Source: Ectopseudomonas guguanensis (GTDB taxonomy: Bacteria > Pseudomonadota > Gammaproteobacteria > Pseudomonadales > Pseudomonadaceae). From it: 61,890 nt of DNA. Location: the NCBI RefSeq assembly GCF_900104265.1, contig NZ_FNJJ01000007.1, positions 1 to 61,890 of the forward strand, in the 5' to 3' direction. The notes beneath the pieces are model-generated. The model had not been told where the DNA came from and did no database searches. It was given only the letters and a program-made list of their open reading frames with translations. Of the stretch, positions 1 through 8,755 are shown piece after piece (positions within the stretch are counted from its first letter, which is position 1; the number at the start of each line of letters is the position of its first letter). The translations under genes were made by a program, and so were the position numbers.

Positions 1-231
1 CACCGCTTGCTCCAGCCTCGGATCGCTGCGCCCTGGGCTGCTCAGGGGACGCCGGGACCGGTCCTGCAAACCGGCATCGCCATGCTCACGGTACCGATCC
101 AGCCATTTGTAGCCAGTTCTAGGACTGATGCCATATCTCCGACAGAGCTCCCGCACATTACTTTCGGGCTGCCCCGCCAACAGAACAAACTCTCGCCTTA
201 TCGACATAGTGCTGCGCTCCGGCCACGGCAT
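1..231 (-). mobile_element. IS481-family transposase, N-terminal part, cut by the window edge
   Basis: Reading the minus strand from an ATG at 231 gives MPWPERSTMSIRREFVLLAG and then a helix-turn-helix region (ELCRRYGISPRTGYKWLDRY) followed by a basic stretch. This is the usual N-terminal DNA-binding domain of IS481-type DDE transposases. The DDE catalytic core would lie left of the window, so completeness cannot be judged. The 274-313 repeat block just upstream of the start fits the terminal region of such an element, whose right end lies about 20 bases from the mnmC stop codon. The family call is from motif recognition only. Confidence 0.8.
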
Positions 232-273
232 CTCTCGATCTCCCGATTCGATGAACACCGGTAGCCTAAATGC

Positions 274-313
274 GTTACCTATGTCTCCCGACACCCGTTA
301 CCTATGTCTCCCG
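274..313. repeat. Two direct copies of a 17-bp motif at the IS481 end
   Basis: GTTACCTATGTCTCCCG occurs at 274-290 and again at 297-313, a 23-bp period. On the minus strand it reads CGGGAGACATAGGTAAC, a motif I associate with ends of IS481 elements. It lies between the transposase start and mnmC, so it probably holds the terminal inverted repeat and transposase-binding sites. The outer tip is probably near 321, where the minus strand begins TGTTC, but this cannot be fixed without the other end. Confidence 0.65.
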
Positions 314-337
314 GCTGAACACCGCGCGCACCATCGA

Positions 338-2299
338 TCAGTTCCCACGAATCAGCTGGCGCAGCATGAAGCGATTGGGGTGGCAGGCTTCGGCCACCTC
401 ACGCGGCAGCGGCAGTGGTTCGTCCTCCAGCCAGGCGGCGATCAGCTCGCCCGACAGCGGCGCGGTGATCAGCCCGCGTGAGCCATGGCCGCTGTTGATG
501 TACAGGCCAGCCAGCCAGGGGCAGGGCGTTTCCGGCACCTGGCGGGCGTCCTTGGCCAGCACGGCGTACGCCTCGGTGAAGGCTTGACCAGCGGCCAGCG
601 GGCCCACCAGCGGCAGGTAGTCCGGGCTGGTGCAGCGAAACGCGGCGCGGCCCTGCAGCGTCGCCGGATCGAGCGTCTGCGTATCCAGGCGCTCGGCCAG
701 GTCCTGAGAAATCTCCCGTAGCAGCTCGAGGTTGCCGGCGTGCTCGGCCACGCTGGGCGTCAGATCGTCGCTGTGGAAATCGAAGCTGGCGCCCAGGGTG
801 TGTTCGTCGTCGCGCGCAGGGGCGACGTAGCCTTCGGCGCAGACCACGGTACGTAGCGCGGCGCTCGCTTCGCTGGCCGGCAGGCGGCTGATCTGTCCGC
901 GGATGCGCTTGAGCGGCAAGTTCGCATGTGGCAATAGGCGGCCGATCTCGGCGGCGCAGGCCAGGATCAGCACCGGCGCTTCGGCCAGCACGCCACTCTG
1001 TCCTTCGATGCACCAGCGCTCTTGCTGACGACTGAGGCTCAGCGCCTCCTGATAGGGACGCAATTCGATCAGCGGGTGCTGCACCAGTTGCCGGCACAGC
1101 GCTGGCGGGTGCACCCAGCCGGCATCTGGGTAGAACAGGCCGCCGGCTGGCAGGCCGATGCCGGCACGAGCTTCGGCTTCGGTCTGGGGCAACGCGTGCA
1201 GCAGGTCGCTGGGAAAGGCCGCGGCCAGTTTGTTCTGACGCTCGGCTTCCTTGGCGTCGAAGGCCAGTTGCAGCACGCCGCAGGCATCCCAGTCGCTGCC
1301 GCGCTGCAGGCGCTCGAGCAGGCGGCGGGTATGGCCGAAACCGGCGACGATCAGTCTCGACAGCGCCGTGCCATGGGCCGACAGCTTCAGGTAGAGCACG
1401 CCCTGGGGGTTGCCCGACGCTTCGCGGGCGACATCGTCATGGCGCTCCAGCAGGGTCACGCGCCAGCCGCGTGCGGCCAGGCTGGCGGCCGTGGCGCAAC
1501 CGGCCAGGCCGGCGCCGATCACCACGGCCTGGCGATCGTCTGTCGTCAATGTCGGGCGGGCGAACCAGGGCACCGTGCGCTGCATCGGCTGCGCCTGGAA
1601 GGGGCCGGCCAGCATCTCGCGCTTGTGGCCGAAACCCTTGACTCGCACCACGGAAAAACCCGCCGCGATCAGCCCGCGACGAACGAAGCCGGCGCTGGTG
1701 AAGGTGGCCAGCGTGGCGCTGGGCGCCGACAGCCTGGCCAGTTCGGTGAACAGACTGTCCGTCCACATCTCCGGGTTCTTCGCCGGGGCGAAACCGTCGA
1801 GGAACCAGGCATCGACGCGGGCCTCCAACTGCGGCAGGCATTCGAGCACATCGCCGATCATCAGCGTCAGCACCACGCGGCCGCCGTCGAGCAGCAGGCG
1901 CTGAAAGCCGGGATGGATGGCGCGGTACTGCGCCAGCAATTGCTCGGCGTAGGACGCCAGCTCGGGCCACAGGGCCAGGGCGCGCTGCAGGTCCGTCTGG
2001 GTCAGGGGGAATTTCTCGACGCTGACGAAGTGCAGCCGCGCATCGCGCGGGGCGTGTTCGGCGAAGGCTTGCCAGGCGCAGAGAAAATTGAGCCCGGTGC
2101 CGAAGCCGGTTTCGCCGATCACCAGGCGCCCGCCGGCCGGCAGGGCCTGGCAGCGCTCGATGATCCGGTTGTGAGCGAGGAAGACGTGACGGGTTTCTTC
2201 CAGGCCGTTGGCGCGGGAGAAGTACACGTCGCCATAGCTGCGCGACAGCGGCTGGCCGTGTTCGTCCCAGTCGAGCTGGGCGTTGTGGGCATCGGACAT
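338..2299 (-). CDS. mnmC: Bifunctional tRNA 5-methylaminomethyl-2-thiouridine biosynthesis protein MnmC
   Basis: MnmC completes the mnm5s2U modification at the wobble uridine of tRNAs. The C-terminal FAD oxidase removes the carboxymethyl group and the N-terminal SAM-dependent methyltransferase adds the methyl group. The 653 residues match the family's usual ~650-690. The N-terminal half has a SAM-binding GETGFGTGLNFL and FLDGFAPAKNPEMW. The C-terminal half begins with an FAD Rossmann motif (VVIGAGLAGCATAASLAARG, near residue 260) followed by EASGNPQGVLYLKLS. The end (RQLIRGN) looks native even though the IS481 end lies right behind the stop. The gene is divergent from the phosphotransferase gene across about 145 bp. 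Confidence 0.95.
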   Translation of the reverse strand: MSDAHNAQLDWDEHGQPLSRSYGDVYFSRANGLEETRHVFLAHNRIIERCQALPAGGRLVIGETGFGTGLNFLCAWQAFAEHAPRDARLHFVSVEKFPLTQTDLQRALALWPELASYAEQLLAQYRAIHPGFQRLLLDGGRVVLTLMIGDVLECLPQLEARVDAWFLDGFAPAKNPEMWTDSLFTELARLSAPSATLATFTSAGFVRRGLIAAGFSVVRVKGFGHKREMLAGPFQAQPMQRTVPWFARPTLTTDDRQAVVIGAGLAGCATAASLAARGWRVTLLERHDDVAREASGNPQGVLYLKLSAHGTALSRLIVAGFGHTRRLLERLQRGSDWDACGVLQLAFDAKEAERQNKLAAAFPSDLLHALPQTEAEARAGIGLPAGGLFYPDAGWVHPPALCRQLVQHPLIELRPYQEALSLSRQQERWCIEGQSGVLAEAPVLILACAAEIGRLLPHANLPLKRIRGQISRLPASEASAALRTVVCAEGYVAPARDDEHTLGASFDFHSDDLTPSVAEHAGNLELLREISQDLAERLDTQTLDPATLQGRAAFRCTSPDYLPLVGPLAAGQAFTEAYAVLAKDARQVPETPCPWLAGLYINSGHGSRGLITAPLSGELIAAWLEDEPLPLPREVAEACHPNRFMLRQLIRGN

Positions 2300-2445
2300 G
2301 GTGGAGTTCCGGGTAAAACAGGCGGCGATTCTAACCGCTGCGCACGCGGTTTACCCGGCGCAGGTCAATCCGCGGTGAGCCGCTGCCAGGCAAAGTCGCG
2401 GCCGATCCATTACGCTTTAACGATCATTCCAGGGAGGTTTTCTGC

Positions 2446-3933
2446 ATGTTCGAATCCGCCGAAATCGGCAGCAGCATTGACAAGGCCACCTTCGAGGCCG
2501 AGGAGCCGGCGCTGCGCGAGGCGTTGCTGGAGGCGCAGTACGAGCTCAAGCAACAGGCGCGCTTTCCGGTGATCGTGCTGATCGACGGCATCGAAGGCGC
2601 CGGTAAGGGCGAAACGGTCAAGCTGCTCAACGAGTGGATGGATCCTCGGCTGATCCAAGTCAGCACCTTCGATGTGCAAACCGACGAGGAGCTGGCGCGG
2701 CCGCCGGTCTGGCGCTACTGGCGCCAGCTGCCGCCGAAGGGGCGCATCGGCGTGTTCTTCGGCAACTGGTACAGCCAGATGCTGCAGGGGCGCGTGCATG
2801 GCCGTTTCAAGGACGCCGTGCTGGACCAGGCCATCGACGGCGCCGAGCGCCTGGAGCGCATGCTCTGCGACGAGGGCGCGCTGATCTTCAAGTTCTGGTT
2901 CCACCTGTCCAAGAAGCACATGAAGGCGCGGCTCGAAGCGCTCAAGGACGATCCGCTGCACAGCTGGCGCATCAGCCCGCTGGACTGGCAGCAGTCGAAG
3001 ACCTACGACAAGTTCGTCCACTACGGCGAGCGCGTGCTGCGCCGCACCAGCCGCGACTATGCGCCCTGGTACGTGGTCGAGGGCGTCGATCACTATTACC
3101 GCAGCCTCACGGTCGGACGCATCCTGCTCGAAGGGATGCAGGCGGCGCTGGCCAATCCGCAGCGCTCGAAGCTGCAGCCGCACTCGGCGCCGCTGGTTTC
3201 CAGCCTGGACAATCGCGGCCTGCTGGCCAGCCTGGACATGACCCAGGCACTGGACAAGGACGACTACAAGGAGCAACTGGCCACCGAGCAGGCGCGCCTG
3301 TCCGGCCTGATGCGCGACAAGCGCATGCGCAAGCACGCGCTGCTTGCGGTGTTCGAAGGTAACGACGCGGCCGGCAAGGGCGGGGCCATTCGCCGCGTCA
3401 CTGGTGCGCTGGACCCGCGCCAGTACCGCATCGTGCCGGTAGCGGCGCCGACCGAGGAAGAACGTGCGCAACCTTATCTGTGGCGCTTCTGGCGGCATAT
3501 CCCGGCGCGCGGGCATTTCACCATCTTCGATCGCAGCTGGTACGGCCGCGTATTGGTAGAGCGGGTCGAGAGCTTCTGCAGCCAGGCCGACTGGCTGCGT
3601 GCCTACGGTGAGATCAACGACTTCGAGGAACAGTTGACCAATGCCGGGGTTATTCTGGTGAAGTTCTGGCTGGCCATCGACCAGCAGACGCAGCTGGAGC
3701 GCTTCAAGGAGCGCGAGCAGATCCCGTTCAAGCGCTTCAAGATCACCGAAGAAGACTGGCGCAATCGCGACAAGTGGGACGACTACGCCGATGCGGTGGG
3801 CGATATGGTCGACCGCACTAGCACCGAGATCGCGCCCTGGACGCTGATCGAGGCCAACGACAAGCGCTTCGCCCGGGTCAAGGTGCTGCGCACCATCAAT
3901 GAGGCCATCGAGGCGGCGTTCGCCAGGGATTGA
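2446..3933 (+). CDS. pap: Polyphosphate:AMP phosphotransferase (two-domain PPK2)
   Basis: This is a 495-residue tandem PPK2 protein. It is expected to transfer phosphate from polyphosphate to AMP, giving ADP, and so couples polyphosphate stores to nucleotide recharging. Each half carries a Walker A loop: GIEGAGKGET at residues 48-57 and GNDAAGKGGA near 305-314. Each half also has a PPK2 Walker B/lid region (GVFFGNWYSQ; TIFDRSWYGRVLVERVE). Two fused domains are typical of the AMP-phosphorylating class II enzymes. A strong AGGGAGG ribosome-binding site at 2431-2437 fixes the start. From memory, the same phosphotransferase-thiolase neighbourhood exists in P. aeruginosa (PA3455-PA3454). Confidence 0.93.
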   Translation: MFESAEIGSSIDKATFEAEEPALREALLEAQYELKQQARFPVIVLIDGIEGAGKGETVKLLNEWMDPRLIQVSTFDVQTDEELARPPVWRYWRQLPPKGRIGVFFGNWYSQMLQGRVHGRFKDAVLDQAIDGAERLERMLCDEGALIFKFWFHLSKKHMKARLEALKDDPLHSWRISPLDWQQSKTYDKFVHYGERVLRRTSRDYAPWYVVEGVDHYYRSLTVGRILLEGMQAALANPQRSKLQPHSAPLVSSLDNRGLLASLDMTQALDKDDYKEQLATEQARLSGLMRDKRMRKHALLAVFEGNDAAGKGGAIRRVTGALDPRQYRIVPVAAPTEEERAQPYLWRFWRHIPARGHFTIFDRSWYGRVLVERVESFCSQADWLRAYGEINDFEEQLTNAGVILVKFWLAIDQQTQLERFKEREQIPFKRFKITEEDWRNRDKWDDYADAVGDMVDRTSTEIAPWTLIEANDKRFARVKVLRTINEAIEAAFARD

Positions 3934-3940
3934 AGCGCTA

Positions 3941-4001
3941 ATCGCGGCTGAAGCCGCTCCCACGGTGAAGTGAATACCGTAGGAGCGGCTTCAGCCGCGA
4001 T
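3941..4001. repeat. REP-like inverted repeat pair
   Basis: ATCGCGGCTGAAGCCGCTCC at 3941-3960 is mirrored by GGAGCGGCTTCAGCCGCGAT at 3982-4001, and each arm is itself a short palindrome. This is the common Pseudomonas REP/REPIN layout. It sits 8 bp after the pap stop and may also attenuate transcription into the thiolase gene. Confidence 0.85.
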
Positions 4002-4021
4002 GCTTTTGTGTCGTTCCCGAT

Positions 4022-4042
4022 GGCCCGGATTGCATCCGGGCT
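4022..4042. repeat. Short intergenic palindrome
   Basis: GGCCCGGATTGCATCCGGGCT pairs GCCCGGAT with ATCCGGGC. It resembles a second class of short Pseudomonas intergenic hairpins and lacks the T-run of a clear terminator. Confidence 0.55.
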
Positions 4043-4148
4043 ACGTCTCTGCATCGACCCGTATACGCCAGATCAATGATGGTCGCGCCCAGGCATGGGC
4101 TGGATTTATCTTCCCGCCATTCGCCATCCAATAACAACGAGGTGCGTC

Positions 4149-5336
4149 ATGCGTGAAGTGGTGATCGTCGACAGCGTGCGGACTGGCCTGGCCAAGTCCT
4201 TCCGCGGCAAGTTCAATATGACCCGGCCGGACGACATGGCCGCCCACTGCGTCGATGCGCTGCTGGCGCGCAACGGCATCGATCCGGCGCTGGTGGACGA
4301 CTGCATCGTCGGCGCCGGCTCCAACGAGGGCGCGCAGGGCATGAACATCGGCCGCAACGTCGCCGTGCTGTCGCGCCTGGGCAATCCGGTGGCGGGCATG
4401 ACGCTGAACCGCTTCTGCTCCTCGGGCCTGCAGGCCATCGCCATCGCCGCCAACCAGGTGGCATCCGGCTGCAGCGACATCATCGTCGCCGGCGGCGTCG
4501 AGTCCATCACCATGACCCTGAAAAGCATGAACATGGACAACCTGTTCAACCCGCTGCTGCAGCAGGACAACCCCGGCATCTACTACCCCATGGGCAAGAC
4601 CGCCGAGATCGTCGCCAACCGCTACGGCATCGGCCGCGAGGCCCAGGACGCCTACGCCCTGCAGAGCCAGCAGCGCACCGCGCGGGCCCAGGCCGAAGGC
4701 CTGTTCGCCGACGAGATCGTGCCGATGGCGGTGAAGTATCAGGTGGAAGACAAGGCCACCGGCGAGAAGAAGATTCTCGACGGCGTGGTCGAGGCCGACG
4801 ACTGCAACCGCCCGGATACCACCCTCGAATCCCTGGCCAAGCTGCAGCCGGCGTTCGACCCGGCCGGTAGCGTCACCGCCGGCAACGCCTCGCAGCTGTC
4901 CGACGGCGCCTCCATGACCCTGGTGATGAGCCTGGAAAAGGCGCTGGAGCTGGGCCTCAAGCCCAAGGCGTACTTCCGCGGTTTCACCGTGGCCGGCTGC
5001 GAGCCGGATGAAATGGGCATCGGCCCGGTGTTCTCGGTGCCCAAGCTGCTCAAGGCCAAGGGCCTGTCGGTCGACGATATCGACCTGTGGGAGCTCAACG
5101 AGGCCTTCGCCTCGCAGTGCCTGTACTGCCGCGACAAGCTCGAGATCGACAACGAGAAATACAACGTCAACGGCGGCTCCATCTCCATCGGCCACCCGTT
5201 CGGCATGACCGGCTCGCGCCAGGTCGGCCATCTGGTGCGCGAACTGCAGCGCCGCGAGCTGCGCTACGGCATCGTCACCATGTGCGTCGGCGGCGGCATG
5301 GGCGCCACCGGCTTGTTCGAGGCCTATCGCGAATAA
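4149..5336 (+). CDS. Thiolase family protein (acetyl-CoA C-acyltransferase)
   Basis: This 395-residue thiolase is expected to catalyse thiolytic cleavage or condensation of acyl-CoA in fatty-acid metabolism. The nucleophile is Cys90 in NRFCSSGLQA. The catalytic pair is His349 in SIGHPFGMTG and Cys379 in MCVGGGMGATG. The start is the ATG with ACGAGG seven bases upstream; an in-frame ATG 54 bp earlier would add a non-conserved leader. No hydratase or dehydrogenase partner is adjacent, so it is probably a stand-alone degradative thiolase. Which chain length it prefers cannot be read from the sequence. Confidence 0.92.
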   Translation: MREVVIVDSVRTGLAKSFRGKFNMTRPDDMAAHCVDALLARNGIDPALVDDCIVGAGSNEGAQGMNIGRNVAVLSRLGNPVAGMTLNRFCSSGLQAIAIAANQVASGCSDIIVAGGVESITMTLKSMNMDNLFNPLLQQDNPGIYYPMGKTAEIVANRYGIGREAQDAYALQSQQRTARAQAEGLFADEIVPMAVKYQVEDKATGEKKILDGVVEADDCNRPDTTLESLAKLQPAFDPAGSVTAGNASQLSDGASMTLVMSLEKALELGLKPKAYFRGFTVAGCEPDEMGIGPVFSVPKLLKAKGLSVDDIDLWELNEAFASQCLYCRDKLEIDNEKYNVNGGSISIGHPFGMTGSRQVGHLVRELQRRELRYGIVTMCVGGGMGATGLFEAYRE

Positions 5337-5338
5337 AC

Positions 5339-5402
5339 GTAGGGTGCGCTGTGCGCACCGGGTGGTTTCCCGGTTGTTGGCGGTGCGCACGGCGTACCCT
5401 AC
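5339..5402. repeat. Inverted GTAGGGTGCGC repeat pair
   Basis: GTAGGGTGCGCTGTGCGCAC at 5339-5358 and its near mirror GTGCGCACGGCGTACCCTAC at 5383-5402 form a large stem directly after the thiolase stop codon. The same unit recurs near 35.2, 45.5 and 55.5 kb, so it is a dispersed repeat family that may also serve as a terminator here. Confidence 0.8.
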
Positions 5403-5462
5403 GGTTTGAACGATGCGCTGTTTATACTCGCGCTCTGCCCTGGATGGACGGAGCGCCTGCCG

Positions 5463-6083
5463 ATGCCCTTTGCCGAAAACCTTATCGCCTTCACCCTGGC
5501 GGCCACCTTGCTGACCCTTACCCCAGGCATCGACACCGCGCTGGTGCTGCGCACCGCGGCGGTCGAAGGCCGGCGACAGGCGTTTCGCGCGGCGCTGGGC
5601 ATCAATGCCGGCTGCCTGATCTGGGGCGTTGCCGTGGCCTTCGGCCTGGGCGCGCTGCTGGCGGTGTCCGAGTTCGGCTACAACCTGCTCAAGTACTGCG
5701 GCGCAGCTTATCTGGCCTGGCTCGGGCTGAACATGCTGCTGCGCCCGCGTACCTCCCTGGCGCCGGCGCAGGCCGGCGGCCAGCCCGGTGCCAACTGGTT
5801 CCTGCGCGGCCTGCTGGGCAACGTGCTCAATCCCAAGGTGGGCATTTTCTACCTGTCCTTTCTGCCGCAGTTCATCCCGCAGGGGCAGCCGCTGATCCCC
5901 TGGACCTTCGGCCTGGTGGGCATCCATGTGGCGCTCAGCCTGGTCTGGGCGGCGCTGCTGATCGGCGCCACCCAGCCGCTCGGTCACTGGTTGCGGCGCG
6001 AGGCGGTGATCAGGTGGATGGATCGCAGCACGGGGCTGATCTTCCTGCTGTTCGCCGCGCGCCTGGCATTGAGCAGGCGCTGA
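5463..6083 (+). CDS. LysE family translocator
   Basis: The product is a 206-residue inner-membrane protein of the LysE/RhtB exporter superfamily, which effluxes amino acids or related metabolites. It has about six hydrophobic segments and the family motif TPGIDTALVLRTA near residue 20, followed by GINAGCLIWG and NVLNPKVGIFYLSFLPQF. The ATG at 5463 is preceded by GGACGGAG. It is followed 40 bp later by a LysR gene on the same strand. The substrate cannot be predicted from sequence alone. Confidence 0.9.
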   Translation: MPFAENLIAFTLAATLLTLTPGIDTALVLRTAAVEGRRQAFRAALGINAGCLIWGVAVAFGLGALLAVSEFGYNLLKYCGAAYLAWLGLNMLLRPRTSLAPAQAGGQPGANWFLRGLLGNVLNPKVGIFYLSFLPQFIPQGQPLIPWTFGLVGIHVALSLVWAALLIGATQPLGHWLRREAVIRWMDRSTGLIFLLFAARLALSRR

Positions 6084-6126
6084 GGCATTATCCTGTGCCC
6101 TTGCGGCAACGAAACGGGCGGTGACG

Positions 6127-7050
6127 ATGGATCGGTTTCAGGAAATGAAGGTGCTGCTGGCCGTGACCGAGGCCGAGAGCTTCGCCGGCGGTGCCAAGCT
6201 GCTGGGCATCTCGCCGCCCAGCGTGACCCGCGCCGTCGCGGCGCTGGAGGCACGCCTCGGCACGCTGCTGCTGGCGCGCAATACCCGCAGCCTGCGCCTG
6301 ACCGAAGCCGGCCAGCGTTATGTCGAGGACTGCCGGCGCATTCTACTGGAGCTGGAGGAAGCCGAGGAGCTGGCTGCCGGTGGCAGCGTGCGCCCGCGTG
6401 GTCGGCTCACCGTGACCGCGCCGGTGATGTTCGGCGAGCTGTTCCTGATTCCGCGCATCACCCAGTACCTCGACAGCTATCCGGACGTGGAGATCAATGC
6501 GCTGCTGGTCGACCGCGTGGTGAACATGATGGAGGAGGGCATCGACGTTGCCGTGCGCATCGGTTCGCTGCCCGAAGGTGATCACCAGGCGTTGCAGGTC
6601 GGGCAGATTCGCCCGGTGGTCTGCGCCGCGCCGGCCTTCCTCGACCGCGTCGGGCGGCCACAGCATCCGCATGAGGTGCGCGATGCGCCCATCGCCATGT
6701 CCAGCGCCAGCGGCCTGCTCAGCCATTGGCAGTTCGTCGGCGCCGACGGCGTGTTCGGCTTCACCCCTACGCCGCGCTTGACCGTCAGCTCCAACCAGGC
6801 GGCAATCGGCGCCGCGCGCCTGGGCTGGGGCTATACCCGCGTGCTGTCCTACCAGGTGGCTGCCGCAGTGGCGCGCGGCGAGCTCGAGTTGGTGCTCGAA
6901 GCCTTCGAACCGCCGGCCTTGCCGGTGCATATCATTCATCAGGGCGGTCGCCAGGTTTCGGCCAAGGTGCGTACCTTCGTCGATCACTGCGCCACGAGCT
7001 TTCGTGCCGACCCGGCGCTGCGCGCGGCTGGCGCACCGTCCACGCCATGA
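6127..7050 (+). CDS. LysR family transcriptional regulator (first of a tandem pair)
   Basis: The N-terminal winged helix (residues 1-60) reads MDRFQEMKVLLAVTEAESFA and then GAKLLGISPPSVTRAVAALE. The LysR substrate-binding fold follows, for 307 residues in all. It belongs to the CrgA/DmlR-like group that starts MDRFQEM. A GTG six bases upstream is a possible alternative start. Its stop overlaps the start of the next LysR gene (ATGA at 7047-7050), so the two are translationally coupled. Plausible targets are the downstream glutathione transferase and reductase genes or the upstream LysE gene. Confidence 0.92.
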   Translation: MDRFQEMKVLLAVTEAESFAGGAKLLGISPPSVTRAVAALEARLGTLLLARNTRSLRLTEAGQRYVEDCRRILLELEEAEELAAGGSVRPRGRLTVTAPVMFGELFLIPRITQYLDSYPDVEINALLVDRVVNMMEEGIDVAVRIGSLPEGDHQALQVGQIRPVVCAAPAFLDRVGRPQHPHEVRDAPIAMSSASGLLSHWQFVGADGVFGFTPTPRLTVSSNQAAIGAARLGWGYTRVLSYQVAAAVARGELELVLEAFEPPALPVHIIHQGGRQVSAKVRTFVDHCATSFRADPALRAAGAPSTP

Positions 7051-7937
7051 GCCAGCACCGCGAAATGCAGGTGTTCCTCGCCGTGGCACAGGCGCGCAGC
7101 CTGGCGGCGGCTGCCAGGACGCTACAGCTGTCGCAGGCCACGGTGATGCGCACCATCGCCAGCCTGGAGCAGCGTCTGGACTGCACCCTGCTGCTGCGCG
7201 GGCCTCGCGGCGTGGGCCTGAGCCCGGCTGGGGCGCGTTTCGCCGACAGCTGTCAGCGCATCCTGCAGCGGCTGGACGAGGCCGAGCAGTCGGTGACGGG
7301 GCTGCATGCCAGCCCGGCCGGGCAGTTGACCCTGGCCCTGCCGCTGTTGATGACGCATCAGGTGCTGGCGCCCATCGCCGTCGACTACCTGGCGGCCTTT
7401 CCCGAGGTGAGCCTGGCTACCCTGGCGCGCGAGGAGCTACCGAGGCTGCTGGAGGAGGGCATCGACCTGGCGCTGGTGGTCGGTCACCTGCCCAGTTCGT
7501 CCGGTTTCGCCGTACCGCTGGGGCAGGTGCGCCCGCTGATCTGTGCGGCACCGGCCTATCTGCAGCGCTGGGGCCGACCGGCCAGCCCGGACGCCTTGGC
7601 GGCGCACCGCACCATTGCCACCTCCTCGACCGGCCATGCCGGGGAATGGCGCTTTGCCGACAGGGTGGTGAAGCTTGCGCCACAGCTGACCTGCAGCACG
7701 CCGCAGGCGTCCATTCGCGCGGCGCTCGCCGGCTTCGGGCTGACTCGCTGCCTGAGTTACGAAGCCCATCATGAGTTGCAGGCGGGGCAACTGCTGGCCG
7801 TGCTCGAGGATTTCGCCGCGCCGGCCTTGCCGGTGCAGCTGTATTACCGCGAAGGGCGCCGGGCGGCCGCGCGGGTACGCAGCTTCCTCGACTTTGCCGT
7901 GCCGCGGCTGCGCGCCCACTCGGCCTTTCAGGTCTGA
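7047..7937 (+). CDS. LysR family transcriptional regulator (second of a tandem pair)
   Basis: This 296-residue LysR protein begins MSQHREMQVFLAVAQARSLA, with HTH residues QLSQATVMRTIASLEQ. It aligns along its whole length with the preceding regulator. Shared landmarks include EEGID-AL/V, VGQIRP or LGQVRP followed by V/LICAAPA, and FEPPALPV or FAAPALPV. The two therefore look like paralogues from an old tandem duplication that has since diverged. The start codon overlaps the previous stop by 4 bp. Confidence 0.92.
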   Translation: MSQHREMQVFLAVAQARSLAAAARTLQLSQATVMRTIASLEQRLDCTLLLRGPRGVGLSPAGARFADSCQRILQRLDEAEQSVTGLHASPAGQLTLALPLLMTHQVLAPIAVDYLAAFPEVSLATLAREELPRLLEEGIDLALVVGHLPSSSGFAVPLGQVRPLICAAPAYLQRWGRPASPDALAAHRTIATSSTGHAGEWRFADRVVKLAPQLTCSTPQASIRAALAGFGLTRCLSYEAHHELQAGQLLAVLEDFAAPALPVQLYYREGRRAAARVRSFLDFAVPRLRAHSAFQV

Positions 7938-8075
7938 GGTCATTGCAGAAAGTGAAATAGTGGATTGCCTTGGGTGGGGATTCTTCTCCAGGTTGGATGG
8001 GGCGAACATGGCGCCATCGTCGCGAAGGCAAGTCGTCTCGCGGAGACCTAAGCCCACCTCGAAGGAGTCATCGCC

Positions 8076-8702
8076 ATGTCCCGTCCCGCCATCAAGCTGT
8101 ACAACTTTCCCCGTTCCGGCCATGCCCACCGCGCCGAGCTGATGCTGTCGCTGCTGCAGCTGCCCACCGAGCTGATCTTCGTCGATCTGGCCAAGGGCGC
8201 GCACAAGACCCCGGAGTTCCTCGCCCTCAACCCCTTCGGCCAGGTGCCGGTGATCGATGACGGCGGCACCGTCGTCGCCGACTCCAACGCCATCCTCGTC
8301 TACCTGGCCAAGCGCTACGGCAATGACGACTGGCTGCCGCAGGAGCCGGCCGCTGCCGCCCGTGTGCAGCGCTGGTTGTCCGTGGCGGCCGGTCCGGTGG
8401 CCTTCGGCCCTTCCGCCGCGCGTCTGGTTACCGTATTCGGCTACTCGTTCAACACCGAAGAAGTGATCAACCGCGCCCATGCGCTGTTCACCGTGATGGA
8501 GGGCGAGCTGAGCGACACCCCGTTCCTCACCGGCGACAAGCCGAGCATCGCCGACGTCGCCAACTACTCGTACATCGCCCATGCGCCGGAGGGCAACGTG
8601 TCGCTGGAGCCCTACCCGAACATCCGCGCCTGGCTGGCTCGCATCGAGGCGCTGCCGGGTTTCGTGCCGATGCCGCGTACCGCTGCCGGTCTGCAAGCCT
8701 GA
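8076..8702 (+). CDS. Glutathione S-transferase family protein
   Basis: This is a 208-residue cytosolic GST. The N-terminal thioredoxin-like domain (residues 1-80) has the glutathione-site region [15 protein letters not shown], the cis-proline loop GQVPVIDD and the gamma-glutamyl contact [15 protein letters not shown]. The all-helical C-terminal domain contains [26 protein letters not shown] at 8062-8067 fixes the start. It lies 53 bp upstream of a flavin/iron-sulfur reductase on the same strand, so both probably form one detoxification unit. Confidence 0.92.
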   Translation: MSRPAIKLYNFPRSGHAHRAELMLSLLQLPTELIFVDLAKGAHKTPEFLALNPFGQVPVIDDGGTVVADSNAILVYLAKRYGNDDWLPQEPAAAARVQRWLSVAAGPVAFGPSAARLVTVFGYSFNTEEVINRAHALFTVMEGELSDTPFLTGDKPSIADVANYSYIAHAPEGNVSLEPYPNIRAWLARIEALPGFVPMPRTAAGLQA

Positions 8703-8755
8703 GTCGCTGACCGCTGCCGGGATCGACCGGCGGCCGCTTTCGTGGAGGGCAGAAC

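Noticed and set aside
4041..5987. 648-codon minus-strand open frame across the thiolase and LysE genes
   Set aside because: Composition is repetitive and antisense to two clear families; no start or ribosome-binding signal.
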